From JBLXBZ01 sp048265185 (lineage in GTDB: Bacteria > Pseudomonadota > Alphaproteobacteria > Rhizobiales > Stappiaceae): a stretch of 64,000 nt of DNA. This document shows positions 52,764 through 61,624 of this stretch, piece after piece. Where the stretch lies: NCBI GenBank assembly GCA_048265185.1, contig JBLXBZ010000003.1, positions 186,001 to 250,000 on the forward strand. Direction: 5' to 3'. The notes under the pieces were generated by a model. It saw only the letters and a program-made list of their open reading frames with translations. It ran no database searches and had not been told where the DNA came from. Every line of letters starts with the position of its first letter. Within the stretch, counting starts at the first letter, position 1. Both the position numbers and the translations under genes were made by a program.

Positions 52764-53276
52764 ATGTCCTCCCGCAGTGAAACAATCGGATTTCTGTTGT
52801 CCGACACCTATCGTCTTTATCGAAGACAATTTGAGGCGGCGCTTAGCCAGAGCGACCTGGGGCTGACGGCGGGGGCGGCGCGTGCGCTCGCCTTCGCCTG
52901 CGCCTTCAACGGCGTGAGGCAAAACCATTTGGCTGAGCGCATGGCCGTGGAGCCAATGACGTTGGTTGGCTATCTCGACACGCTGGAAGGTCTGGGTTTG
53001 ATCACGCGTAATCCTGATCCCACTGATCGGCGATGCAAGGTTATCACCACGACGGAGCTGGCGGAGGCGCGGGTGGAGAAAATCCGGGAGATCGGAGCCG
53101 GGGTTCGCGAGAAAGCGATGCAGGGGATGAGCGACGAGGAGATTGAGGCTTTTCGGCGAACCTTGATTCGTATGCGCGATCATTTGTGCGAGGCGCGCGC
53201 CGCGCAAGGAGGCGGCGATGACGCCGCCGGGGCAGGCGGCCAAGCGCCTTCAGTGAAACTTCAGGAGAAAAATTGA
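52764..53276 (+). CDS. MarR family regulator of the adjacent efflux pump
   Basis: The 170-residue regulator has a MarR winged helix: QNHLAERMAVEPMTLVGYLD is the recognition HTH and NPDPTDRRCKVITTTELAE the wing. ATG 52764 is preferred to TTG 52752. It overlaps the MFS gene by one base (TGATG), a usual MarR-efflux pair. The divergent typA is unlikely to be its target. Confidence 0.87.
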   Translation: MSSRSETIGFLLSDTYRLYRRQFEAALSQSDLGLTAGAARALAFACAFNGVRQNHLAERMAVEPMTLVGYLDTLEGLGLITRNPDPTDRRCKVITTTELAEARVEKIREIGAGVREKAMQGMSDEEIEAFRRTLIRMRDHLCEARAAQGGGDDAAGAGGQAPSVKLQEKN

Positions 53277-54490
53277 TGTCCCGCCCGATCATGAGCGAGC
53301 AGAGGACCGCGGTCATTGGCGCGATATTCATCGCCCTCGGCCCGGTCTCAATGGCGCTTTACACGCCGGCCATGCCAGAGTTGGTTGAAGTTTTTGGCGC
53401 GGATATTTCCACGATCAAATTGACGCTCACGGTTTATTTCGCCGGTTTCACCGTGGCGCAATTGTTTTGCGGGCCGTTATCTGACGCATTAGGCCGGCGG
53501 CCGGTCACGATCGCCTTCGCCGTGCTTTATCTTTTGGGAAGTCTTCTCGCTTTTTTCGGCTCCACCGTTGAGGAGATGTTGGCGGCGCGCGTGTTGCAAG
53601 GCGTCGGCGCCAGCGTCGGCGTGGCCGTGGCGCGGGCCATCGTACGCGATCAGTTCATCGGTCAGACGTCGGCGCGAATCATGAATTTGATGGGCATCAT
53701 GTTGGCGGCGGGACCGGCGTTGGCGCCGACCATTGGCGGCTTGACGCTGGAGACGTTAGGGTGGCGGGCCATATTCGCCATCATGGTTATCTATGGGCTG
53801 GCGGTCGTCGCCTTGACCGTCTTTGCGATGCGCGAGACCAACCTTGATCGCGATCGCGGGCATATTTCTCCCAGCCGGCTGGTTAACTCTTATATGACTT
53901 TGTTGCGTTCCTCGGATTTCATGCGTCCGTGTTTGATCCTGGGGACGACTTTGGGATGTATTTACACGCTGGCGACGATCCTTCCTTTCGTCCTGATCGA
54001 ACATGTAGGCTTGACGCCAACCCAATATGGTTACTCCATGGTGTTGCAGTCGGGCGCGTTTTTTCTGGGCTCCGTCGTCACGCGCAAGCTTTTGACGCGT
54101 TATTCCGCAGAGCATATCGTTCCCGCCGGAATGGCGCTTATAGGCGTTGCGATTGTCGCCATCGCCGTCATCACCCACACGGACGATAGTTTGTCCTTGC
54201 TGCAAGTCATGGCCCCCATCTCGGTGTTCGCATTCGGCATCGCCATAATCATGCCTTCAATGACCACGCAGGCCCTGCATCCGTTTCCCCAATTCGCTGG
54301 CGCGGCTTCGGCGCTTATGGGCTTCCTGCAAATGGGCGGCGGGTTTCTGGGAAGCTTCTTCGCGGTGCTGGTTGGGGACCCGGTGACGGGGTTGGGGCTT
54401 ATTATTCCGGGTATGGGGCTTACGGCGTTGGCGCTGTATTTTATTCCTCGGTTGCAAACACGCGGCGCCGTTGATGAAGCTGGGGACTGA
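53276..54490 (+). CDS. Bcr/CflA family MFS drug efflux transporter
   Basis: The 404-residue antiporter has twelve membrane segments, the family motif RRPVTIAFAVLYLLGSLL after segment 2 and VLQGVGASVGVAVARAIVRD in segment 4, typical of Bcr/CflA pumps. Export of chloramphenicol- or bicyclomycin-like compounds is a family property; the substrate here is unknown. It is coupled to the MarR gene upstream. Confidence 0.9.
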   Translation: MSRPIMSEQRTAVIGAIFIALGPVSMALYTPAMPELVEVFGADISTIKLTLTVYFAGFTVAQLFCGPLSDALGRRPVTIAFAVLYLLGSLLAFFGSTVEEMLAARVLQGVGASVGVAVARAIVRDQFIGQTSARIMNLMGIMLAAGPALAPTIGGLTLETLGWRAIFAIMVIYGLAVVALTVFAMRETNLDRDRGHISPSRLVNSYMTLLRSSDFMRPCLILGTTLGCIYTLATILPFVLIEHVGLTPTQYGYSMVLQSGAFFLGSVVTRKLLTRYSAEHIVPAGMALIGVAIVAIAVITHTDDSLSLLQVMAPISVFAFGIAIIMPSMTTQALHPFPQFAGAASALMGFLQMGGGFLGSFFAVLVGDPVTGLGLIIPGMGLTALALYFIPRLQTRGAVDEAGD

Positions 54491-54581
54491 CGGCGCAATT
54501 TTGCAATATTACGTTTGATATGTTGACGCATGTCCTTCGACGGCGCATCACGGGCCATATTCGTTTTTGCGTGAGAATTTA

Positions 54582-55445
54582 ATGTCCAAAAATATGCAGC
54601 GAGTGAATGACCTAATCGACCGAATCAGGTCTTGCGATCACAGGCCGCTGGTCATGGGGATCTTGAACGTAACGCCGGATTCTTTTTCCGATGGCGGGCG
54701 ATATGACGCGCCTGAGGCGGCGTTGGCGCATGCGCGTCGTTTGGTTGATGAAGGCGCTGATATCCTTGATTGCGGTGCGGAAAGCACGCGTCCGGGAGCC
54801 TCTCCCGTGGACTCTCAAGAAGAGTGGAGCCGGTTACGCGACGTATTGCCCGGGATTGTTAATCTTGGCGTTCCGGTGTCCATCGACACTTACAAGGCGG
54901 ATATCGCCGCGCGGGCCTGCGCATTGGGCGCTGTGATCGTGAATGACGTTTGGGGCTTGCAGAAAGATCCGGCCATGGCGGATGTCGTGGCGGAACGCGG
55001 CGCGGCGGTTGTCATGATGCACAATCGGGAAAGCGCGGATCCGTCCATTGACGTCATGGCTGACATCGACAGGTTTTTCGAGCGCAGCCTTGAGTTGGCG
55101 GCGCGCGCCGGCATTCCTCAAGAGCGCTGGATTTTGGATCCGGGCATTGGTTTTGGCAAAACGATCGATCAAAATTTTCTTGTCGTCAATCGGTTGAACG
55201 AGTTGCGCAAACACGGTTGTCCTTTGTTGGTGGGGGCTTCGCGAAAGCGTATGATCGCGTCTGTCTTGGGGGTTGAGCCCGGCGACCGTCTTTATGGGTC
55301 TCTGGCGCTGCATTGCGCGGCCATGCGTGCGGGGGCGCGCGTTATTCGCGCCCATGACGTGCGTCCGCATCTGGACGCGGCGCGGGTGACCCAGGCGATC
55401 AATGTTTCGCCCGTAAGCGCCGCCGGCGCGGGAGCGGCGCAATGA
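54582..55445 (+). CDS. folP: Dihydropteroate synthase
   Basis: The sulfonamide target joins p-aminobenzoate to the pterin pyrophosphate. From ATG 54582 it has 287 residues, with MGILNVTPDSFSDGG, GAESTRPGA, VNDVWGLQ, LDPGIGFGKT and GASRKRMI. A TTG at 54567 would add five residues. It overlaps folK by four bases. Confidence 0.95.
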   Translation: MSKNMQRVNDLIDRIRSCDHRPLVMGILNVTPDSFSDGGRYDAPEAALAHARRLVDEGADILDCGAESTRPGASPVDSQEEWSRLRDVLPGIVNLGVPVSIDTYKADIAARACALGAVIVNDVWGLQKDPAMADVVAERGAAVVMMHNRESADPSIDVMADIDRFFERSLELAARAGIPQERWILDPGIGFGKTIDQNFLVVNRLNELRKHGCPLLVGASRKRMIASVLGVEPGDRLYGSLALHCAAMRAGARVIRAHDVRPHLDAARVTQAINVSPVSAAGAGAAQ

Positions 55446-55939
55446 GCGCCGCCGGAGAATGGATGCGGGCGGCGCTTGGTCTTGGCTCAAACCTTGGCGA
55501 TCCGGAAGCCAATTTGCAGGCGGCGATAAAAGAGCTGACGGCTGCGCAAGACGTGCGTCTTCTGAGCGAATCGCCACATTATCGCACGCCGCCATGGGGG
55601 CCGGTTCCGCAAGACGATTATCGCAACGCGGTGATCATAATCGAAACCCGGTTGGAGGCGCGTGCGCTGCTGGAGCTTTGCCTCGCGATTGAGCGCCGCC
55701 TTGGGCGCGTGCGCGACGTTCGCTGGGGGCCGCGGTTGATCGATATTGATGTCTTGATTTTCGGCGGCGAAGAGGTTTCGGAGCATGAATTGACCCTTCC
55801 GCATCCACGAATGGAGGAGCGCGCCTTTGTGCTGGTTCCTTTGGTGGATGTGTGGCCTGACGCGCCTATTGGTCATGGGCGCACGGCCCGGGAGGCGCTC
55901 GCGCATTGCCCCGGCGTTGACGGCGTCATTAAATTATAA
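55442..55939 (+). CDS. folK: HPPK, 6-hydroxymethyl-dihydropterin pyrophosphokinase
   Basis: The 165-residue enzyme uses ATP to activate the pterin for FolP. Motifs are ALGLGSNLGDPEANL, GRVRDVRWGPRLIDIDVLIF and LTLPHPRMEERAFVLVPL. The four-base overlap with folP shows translational coupling of consecutive pathway steps. Confidence 0.95.
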   Translation: MSAAGEWMRAALGLGSNLGDPEANLQAAIKELTAAQDVRLLSESPHYRTPPWGPVPQDDYRNAVIIIETRLEARALLELCLAIERRLGRVRDVRWGPRLIDIDVLIFGGEEVSEHELTLPHPRMEERAFVLVPLVDVWPDAPIGHGRTAREALAHCPGVDGVIKL

Positions 55940-55946
55940 CGATGGC

Positions 55947-55987
55947 CGCCGGAGCTGCGGGTTTGAGGCGGGCTCCGGCGTTTATTT
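55947..55987 (+). terminator. Terminator after folK
   Basis: CGCCGGAGC at 55947-55955 pairs with GCTCCGGCG at 55972-55980, followed by TTTATTT. The loop is 16 bases long. Confidence 0.7.
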
Positions 55988-56013
55988 ACAGGCGATATTG
56001 ACTTTTACGGTCG

Positions 56014-57606
56014 TTAAACGCCTGCGGCCATGCCGTCTTTGCGTGGATCCGAACCACCTATGAGGCAGCCGTTTTTCCGGTCGATCATGATCGCCTGCGC
56101 CCCGCCAATGGGGTCGTCAACCCGGACGACGTCATGGCCGATGGCGCGCAATGCGTTCACAGTTTCTTGTGGGACATGGGTTTCGGCGTGGAGCTGATGG
56201 GTTTTTTCGTCAAAGAACATGCGCGGCGCGTCGATAGCTTCCTGCACGTCCATGCCGTAGTCGGTGATGTTGGACAGCACATGCGTATGCCCACATGGTT
56301 GATAAGCGCCTCCCATGACCCCAAAGCTGAGCCATGGCTTGCCGTCTTTCAGCGCCATGGCGGGAATGATGGTGTGCAAGGGGCGCTTGCCGCCTTCGAT
56401 GGTGTTCACGTGACCGGGCTCCACGCGGAAACAGGAGCCGCGATTTTGCAGCATGACGCCGGACTTTGGCGCGCAGATCCCTGAGCCGAAGTCTTTGAAC
56501 AGGGAGTTAATTAAGGAGACGGCCATTCCGTCCTTATCGGTGACCGTTAGATAAACCGTATCCGAGTTTGGCGCCAGGGTCGCCGGTGGAATGCCGGGGA
56601 TGCGTGAGTTTGGCGACATTTTCGCCGCGAGCCGGTCCAGATAATCGCTTTGAAGAAGCGTTTTGGCGTCATGGAGCATGTGATCGGGATCTGCGAGGAA
56701 TTGGTCGCGAACCGAATAGGCCAGCCGTCCCGCCTCCAGTTGCAGGTTGAAACGCTCGGCGCCGAGCGGGTCCAGTTTGTCAACGTCGAAGCGTTGCAAA
56801 AGGCCCAGCATGATCAAGGCGATGAACCCTTGTCCATTTGGCGGCAGCTCGGCCAAGGTCACGCCGCGATAATTTGAGGTGATGGGCGCCACGTCGACGG
56901 CGTCGCATTCGGCCAAATCTTCCTCGCTCATCACTCCGCCTCGCGCCGCGAGGGTGTCGACGATATCACGGGCGATCGCGCCAGTGTAAAATGCGTCGGC
57001 GCCGCCGTCGGCGATTGCGCGCAAAGTTTCAGCTAAAGCGGGAAGTCGAACTTTTTGGCCGACCAAGGGCGCTTTTCCCGCGAAGAGATAATTGGCGGAA
57101 GCGGCTGAATCCAGTGAGAGTTTAGCTTCGGCTTTAACCCAATCGCGGCCAAGGCGCGGCGCCACCGGGAAGCCGTTTTCCGCGTAATCGATGGCGCGGC
57201 CAAGGACTTGCGCGAGATTTTTTTTGCCAAAATTCGCCAGAAGTTTCTCCCACCCCCTTACCGCTCCCGGCACTGTGACCGCATGCGGCGAGGTGGCTTC
57301 AATTGAACTCAAGCCAAGGTCGCGCAATTTCGCCGAACTGGCCGCTTTGGGCGCGCGCCCCGAGCCGTTCAAACCTGACAACGAGCCATCCGGCTTAGCG
57401 ACGATTGCGAAACAGTCGCCGCCGATTCCGGTCATATGCGGTTCGACCACGCATTGCACGGCTACGGCGGCCACGGCGGCGTCGGCGGCGTTGCCGCCCG
57501 CGTGAAGAATTTCAAGGGCGGCTTGCGTGGCCAGTGGATGGGATGTGGCTGCCATCACGTTATTGGCGTAGACGGCGGAACGTCCCGGAGCTTGAAAGTC
57601 GCGCAT
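56014..57606 (-). CDS. ggt: Gamma-glutamyltransferase family hydrolase
   Basis: The 530-residue protein is an Ntn-hydrolase that self-cleaves into two subunits. The expected nucleophile is Thr350 in NSDTVYLTVTDKDG, where most GGTs have TTHxS: the His and second Thr are replaced. No signal peptide is visible (MRDFQAPGRSAVYANN), so it may be cytosolic, unlike classical periplasmic GGT. Such members include acylase-like enzymes. GGMGGAY-type glycines appear as GVMGGAYQPCGH. Confidence 0.87.
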   Translation of the reverse strand: MRDFQAPGRSAVYANNVMAATSHPLATQAALEILHAGGNAADAAVAAVAVQCVVEPHMTGIGGDCFAIVAKPDGSLSGLNGSGRAPKAASSAKLRDLGLSSIEATSPHAVTVPGAVRGWEKLLANFGKKNLAQVLGRAIDYAENGFPVAPRLGRDWVKAEAKLSLDSAASANYLFAGKAPLVGQKVRLPALAETLRAIADGGADAFYTGAIARDIVDTLAARGGVMSEEDLAECDAVDVAPITSNYRGVTLAELPPNGQGFIALIMLGLLQRFDVDKLDPLGAERFNLQLEAGRLAYSVRDQFLADPDHMLHDAKTLLQSDYLDRLAAKMSPNSRIPGIPPATLAPNSDTVYLTVTDKDGMAVSLINSLFKDFGSGICAPKSGVMLQNRGSCFRVEPGHVNTIEGGKRPLHTIIPAMALKDGKPWLSFGVMGGAYQPCGHTHVLSNITDYGMDVQEAIDAPRMFFDEKTHQLHAETHVPQETVNALRAIGHDVVRVDDPIGGAQAIMIDRKNGCLIGGSDPRKDGMAAGV

Positions 57607-57772
57607 TATTGGTAATACTCCCGTTTTTTGCCGTTTCAGAGCGGGCGCATGCGCGTCTGGTTTCGCCTCAATGGAACGACTGTTTATATTTTGCGCCGAC
57701 TGTCTACGCCGGCCAATGCCTGATAGGACGTGAGGTGAGTATAAATTAAATCAAACAGAAAGGTTATCAACC

Positions 57773-58207
57773 ATGGGACGCTTCACTTTATCCCAAGCGG
57801 AGAAAATCATTGCGGCGGCCTTGGCCAAAGCGTCGGAAATAGATTTGAAGCCTTTGACCATCGCGGTTTTGGATTCCGGCGGGCATCTTGTAGCGCTTGC
57901 GCGTCAGGATGGGGCTTCCATCATGCGGCCTCAGATCGCTCACGGCAAGGCCTTTGGCGCGCTCGCCGTTGGCGCTGGAAGCCGCTGGCTTGATAATGAC
58001 GCGCAAAACAGACCTCATTTTATTCAGGCGCTGAACGGTCTGGCTGGCGGATCGATTGTTCCCGTGGCTGGCGGCGTTCTCGTCAGAGATGGGGTTAATG
58101 GCGAAATTCTTGGCGCGGTTGGCGTCACTGGCGACACATCCGATAATGATGAAATATGCGCCGTGGCTGGTGTTGAAGCCGTCGAACTGACGCCGGACTG
58201 CGGATAA
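57773..58207 (+). CDS. HbpS/GlcG family haem-binding-like protein
   Basis: The 144-residue protein resembles GlcG, PduO-C and HbpS. Typical blocks are PLTIAVLDSGGHLVALARQDGAS and the end part VPVAGGVLVRDGVNGEILGAVGVTGDTSDND. No signal peptide, so cytosolic here. Relatives bind haem or cobalamin or occur in glycolate operons; function unassigned. It diverges from ggt. Confidence 0.88.
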   Translation: MGRFTLSQAEKIIAAALAKASEIDLKPLTIAVLDSGGHLVALARQDGASIMRPQIAHGKAFGALAVGAGSRWLDNDAQNRPHFIQALNGLAGGSIVPVAGGVLVRDGVNGEILGAVGVTGDTSDNDEICAVAGVEAVELTPDCG

Positions 58208-58217
58208 CTGAACGGTT

Positions 58218-58242
58218 GCGGCGCGCTGCGTCGGCGCGCCGC
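58218..58242. terminator. Terminator between convergent glcG-like gene and phaR
   Basis: GCGGCGCGC at 58218-58226 pairs with GCGCGCCGC at 58234-58242 around TGCGTCG. CTTTTG follows nine bases later on the plus strand. Confidence 0.55.
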
Positions 58243-58267
58243 TCCGCCGACTTTTGAAAAATGAAGG

Positions 58268-58879
58268 TTAGTTCTCGGATTTATCCTTCGCCAGCGCGTC
58301 GATCATTTTCTGCATGTCGGCCAGTTGTTTTTTCATGTCGTCGAGATCGGCGTTATTTCTGGAGCTTTCCGCCTCGTGCTCGTTTTTTACCTCGCGGGGG
58401 TCTTTCGCCGCTTCCGCTTCGTCTTTATTAACGCCGAAGGGGAGGAACATTTTCATCGCCTTGTCGAACATTTCGGCGTTGCGTTTGACGTGGTCTTCGA
58501 TGACGTTGAAGGGGCTGGGGCCCATGGACTGCGTCATTTGCTCGCGCAATTTGTCTTGTTCGCGCGTGAGCGAGGACATAGAGAATTCCAGATAGCTGGG
58601 AACAAGATTTTGCATGCTGTCCCCATAGAAACGGATCAACTGCCGCAGGAAGGGAATGGGCAAAAGATTTTGCCCCTTGCTTTCCTGTTCAAAAATGATC
58701 TGGGTCAAGACGGAGCGTGTGATCTCTTCGCCTGATTTTGCGTCATAGACGACAAAATCATCCTCGTTCTTCACCATGACGGCGAGGTCTTCAAGGGTCA
58801 CATAAGTGCTGGTGCCAGTATTATAGAGTCGGCGGTTGGCGTATTTTTTTATGACAGTCGGATCGACGCTTTTTGCCAT
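58268..58879 (-). CDS. phaR: PHA synthesis repressor PhaR
   Basis: PhaR binds PHB granules and represses phasin and other PHA genes until polymer is present. The 203-residue protein starts with the conserved DNA-binding block IKKYANRRLYNTGTSTYVTL and LEDLAVMVKNEDDFVVYDAK, followed by the PHB-accumulation regulatory domain. A polar tail ends NADLDDMKKQLADMQKMIDA, a likely coiled coil. It is divergent from phaA. Confidence 0.95.
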   Translation of the reverse strand: MAKSVDPTVIKKYANRRLYNTGTSTYVTLEDLAVMVKNEDDFVVYDAKSGEEITRSVLTQIIFEQESKGQNLLPIPFLRQLIRFYGDSMQNLVPSYLEFSMSSLTREQDKLREQMTQSMGPSPFNVIEDHVKRNAEMFDKAMKMFLPFGVNKDEAEAAKDPREVKNEHEAESSRNNADLDDMKKQLADMQKMIDALAKDKSEN

Positions 58880-59286
58880 TTGGCTTCCCGGGTTTGCACG
58901 TGTTGGCTACGCTGAGACGTGCGGCTCGCCAAAAAGGCGCTCCGCTATTTCCTCCAAAGGTACGATAAGCCAAAGAAGGCGAAGCGCACCATGTCTTTTT
59001 TCAAATAATTTAAATCAACGTGAAATAATTAATTCTGTTTGAATTTCTTCGCGCGCCTCCATTTACAGGTGGAGCCTGTTGACAGCTTTCCGGCAAGCGG
59101 TTCTAGTCTGCGAGAAACTAGGATCATTTGATCAAAGAAGGGGCGCTTCTGAATGGGCTTGCGGCGGAAGTATCATTGATCTGTCGCTTGGCGTGTTTAG
59201 GGTTGCGTGCTGGAGTTTTAGAGAGGTCGTCGTGAGCGCGTTTACGCCGCCCACGCAAGACTGAAACGCGGAGGCCAGAGTAGATT
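58880..59286. other. Divergent phaR-phaA spacer
   Basis: This 407-base region separates phaR and phaA and has no believable gene. It is AT-rich at about 59000-59045 and contains a promoter candidate at 59079-59107. PhaR binding sites may lie here, but I cannot point to one with confidence. Confidence 0.5.
59079..59107 (+). promoter_or_regulatory. Candidate sigma-70 promoter of phaA
   Basis: TTGACA at 59079-59084 matches the -35 consensus exactly; TCTAGT at 59102-59107 follows after 17 bases. It leaves a leader of about 170 bases before phaA. Confidence 0.5.
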
Positions 59287-60468
59287 ATGGACAAATCCAG
59301 TGATGTTGTGATTGTCAGCGCGACCCGGACGCCAGTGGGGTCGTTCAATGGAGCATTTGCTAATGTTCCCGCCCATGAGCTTGGCGCCGCCGCGATTAAA
59401 GGCGCGCTTTCGCAGGCGAAGGTGGACGCGGCGGATGTGGACGAGGTGATTTTCGGTCAGGTTCTCACCGCCGGAGCGGGTCAGAACCCGGCGCGCCAGG
59501 CGGCGATTCTCGCAGGCCTTCCTGAACATTCCACGGCTTTTGTGGTCAATCAGGTTTGTGGATCTGGTTTGCGCACGGTGGCTATGGCCGCTCAGCAGAT
59601 CGCTTGTGGTGACGCTTCGATCATGATCGCCGGCGGTCAGGAGAATATGTCGCTCGCGCCCCATTGCGCTCATATGCGCTCGGGCTACAAAATGGGCGAC
59701 TTCAAGATGATCGACACTATGATCAAGGATGGCCTTTGGGACGCCTTTAACGGCTACCATATGGGTCAGACGGCTGAGAACGTCGCTGAGAAGTGGGAAA
59801 TTTCCCGTCTAGAGCAGGATGAGTTCGCCGTCGCCTCTCAAAACAAGGCTGAAGCGGCGCAAAAAGCCGGGCGTTTCAAGGACGAGATCACGCCTGTGAC
59901 CGTCAAGGAACGTAAAGGCGAAAAAATTATCGAAGATGACGAGTATATCCGTCACGGCGCCACGCTGGAGAGCGTTCAGAAGCTTCGTCCGGCCTTCACC
60001 AAGGACGGTTCCGTTACGGCGGCGAACGCCTCCGGCCTTAATGACGGCGCTGCGGCGCTGGTGGTTATGAGCGCTGCGGAAGCCGAGAAACGGGGCTTGA
60101 CGCCATTGGCGCGCATCGCTTCCTGGGCGACGGCCGGGGTTGATCCTGCGGTCATGGGTTCGGGGCCGATTCCCGCGTCTCGGAAAGCGTTGGAAAAAGC
60201 TGGCTGGTCGGTGTCGGATCTTGATCTGGTGGAGGCCAATGAGGCTTTTGCGGCTCAGGCCTGCGCGGTCAATAAGGACATGGGATGGAGCCGGGATATC
60301 GTCAATGTCAATGGCGGCGCTATTGCTATTGGTCACCCCATTGGCGCCTCTGGCGCCCGGGTGTTGGTGACGTTGCTGCATGAAATGCAGAAACGCGACG
60401 TCAAGAAAGGCCTTGCGACCCTTTGCATCGGCGGGGGCATGGGCGTCGCCCTTTGCGTCGAGCGTTAA
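59287..60468 (+). CDS. phaA: Acetyl-CoA acetyltransferase
   Basis: The biosynthetic thiolase condenses two acetyl-CoA into acetoacetyl-CoA for PHB. The 393-residue protein shows catalytic Cys91 (VVNQVCGSGLRTVAM), His350 (AIGHPIGASG) and Cys380 (LCIGGGMG). Length matches PhaA. phaB follows after a 204-base gap with a hairpin; phaC is not in the window. Confidence 0.95.
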   Translation: MDKSSDVVIVSATRTPVGSFNGAFANVPAHELGAAAIKGALSQAKVDAADVDEVIFGQVLTAGAGQNPARQAAILAGLPEHSTAFVVNQVCGSGLRTVAMAAQQIACGDASIMIAGGQENMSLAPHCAHMRSGYKMGDFKMIDTMIKDGLWDAFNGYHMGQTAENVAEKWEISRLEQDEFAVASQNKAEAAQKAGRFKDEITPVTVKERKGEKIIEDDEYIRHGATLESVQKLRPAFTKDGSVTAANASGLNDGAAALVVMSAAEAEKRGLTPLARIASWATAGVDPAVMGSGPIPASRKALEKAGWSVSDLDLVEANEAFAAQACAVNKDMGWSRDIVNVNGGAIAIGHPIGASGARVLVTLLHEMQKRDVKKGLATLCIGGGMGVALCVER

Positions 60469-60482
60469 TAGAGGTGAAGGAA

Positions 60483-60512
60483 ATGCGCCGTCGTCTGCAG
60501 GCGATGGCGCAT
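60483..60512 (+). terminator. Hairpin between phaA and phaB
   Basis: ATGCGCCGTCG at 60483-60493 pairs with CGATGGCGCAT at 60502-60512 with one G-U pair. Only TT follows, so it may attenuate or protect mRNA more than terminate. Confidence 0.5.
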
Positions 60513-60672
60513 TTGGCGCAACGGAATATCGCGAACAAACGTGGGCGGTTGTCGTAATTCAGAAAAAACAAATGAAATACGCCGTTCTGTCGGCGCGAAA
60601 ATTCAGATAGCGAATTGGCGCGCGCCGCATGCGATTTGATCATCAAGCTCGATTTGGTTAGGGGGAACAACC

Positions 60673-61401
60673 ATGAATAGCGTTGCAATTGTCACAGGCG
60701 GCACACGCGGCATTGGAGCCGCGATTTCAAGAAAGCTTCAGACCGCTGGGTATACTGTGGCCGCGACTTACGCAGGCAACACGGAAAAAGCCGAGGCGTT
60801 CAAGGCGGAAACAGGCATTCACGTTTACAAGTGGGACGTGTCTGATCCTCAAGCCTGCCTTGAAGGCGTCAAGGCGGTTGAAGAAGAATTGGGGCCTGTT
60901 GGGGTTCTGGTGAACAACGCGGGGATTACGCGTGACGGGTGGTTCCATAAGATGGACTTCGAACAATGGTCCGCGGTTTTGAAAACCAATCTTGATTCCA
61001 TGTTCACAATGACGCGGCCCTTGATTGAGGGAATGCGCGCGCGCGGCTATGGCCGGATCATCAATATTTCCTCCATTAATGGTCAGAAAGGCCAGATTGG
61101 CCAGGCGAATTACTCCGCCGCCAAGGCGGGCGTCATAGGTTTCACCAAGGCCTTGGCTATGGAGAACGCGCGCAAAGGCGTGACCGTCAACGCCATTTGC
61201 CCCGGGTATATCGATACGGATATGGTGGCCTCCGTTCCGGAAAAAGTGTTGGAAGGCATCATTGGCGCCATTCCGGTGGGACGTCTTGGCAAGGCGGATG
61301 AGATCGCCTCTCTCTGCGCTTACTTGGCCTCGGAAGAGGCAGCTTTCATGACCGGCTCGGTGCTGACCATTAACGGCGGTCAATATATCGCTAACGGCTG
61401 A
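60673..61401 (+). CDS. phaB: Acetoacetyl-CoA reductase
   Basis: This NADPH-linked short-chain dehydrogenase reduces acetoacetyl-CoA to R-3-hydroxybutyryl-CoA. The 242-residue protein has the cofactor motif VTGGTRGIGAAISRKL, NNAGITRDGWFHKM, catalytic Ser in NISSINGQKG and Tyr/Lys in YSAAKAG. The block is a close fit to PhaB. AGGGGG precedes the ATG. Confidence 0.95.
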   Translation: MNSVAIVTGGTRGIGAAISRKLQTAGYTVAATYAGNTEKAEAFKAETGIHVYKWDVSDPQACLEGVKAVEEELGPVGVLVNNAGITRDGWFHKMDFEQWSAVLKTNLDSMFTMTRPLIEGMRARGYGRIINISSINGQKGQIGQANYSAAKAGVIGFTKALAMENARKGVTVNAICPGYIDTDMVASVPEKVLEGIIGAIPVGRLGKADEIASLCAYLASEEAAFMTGSVLTINGGQYIANG

Positions 61402-61488
61402 CCCTATGAACGGTTGAGGATTTTTGGAAAATCCTGAGCGGTCGCGCGGTGAAAACACGCGTGCTCGCATGTTTGAAGCCTTGGAGAA

Positions 61489-61514
61489 GGCGGTTTGTAG
61501 GAACCGCCCTTTTC
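61489..61514 (+). terminator. Terminator after phaB
   Basis: GGCGGTT at 61489-61495 pairs with AACCGCC at 61502-61508, followed by CTTTTC. Confidence 0.7.
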
Positions 61515-61624
61515 GTGTGGCGTGGGCTTTCTTTCCCGCGCTACGATCTTGCCAATTCGCTTTTCAAGCGTTAGCACAACTGTCATGTCCTGAAACTTTC
61601 CCGTCAAAATTGGAAGAATGAACG

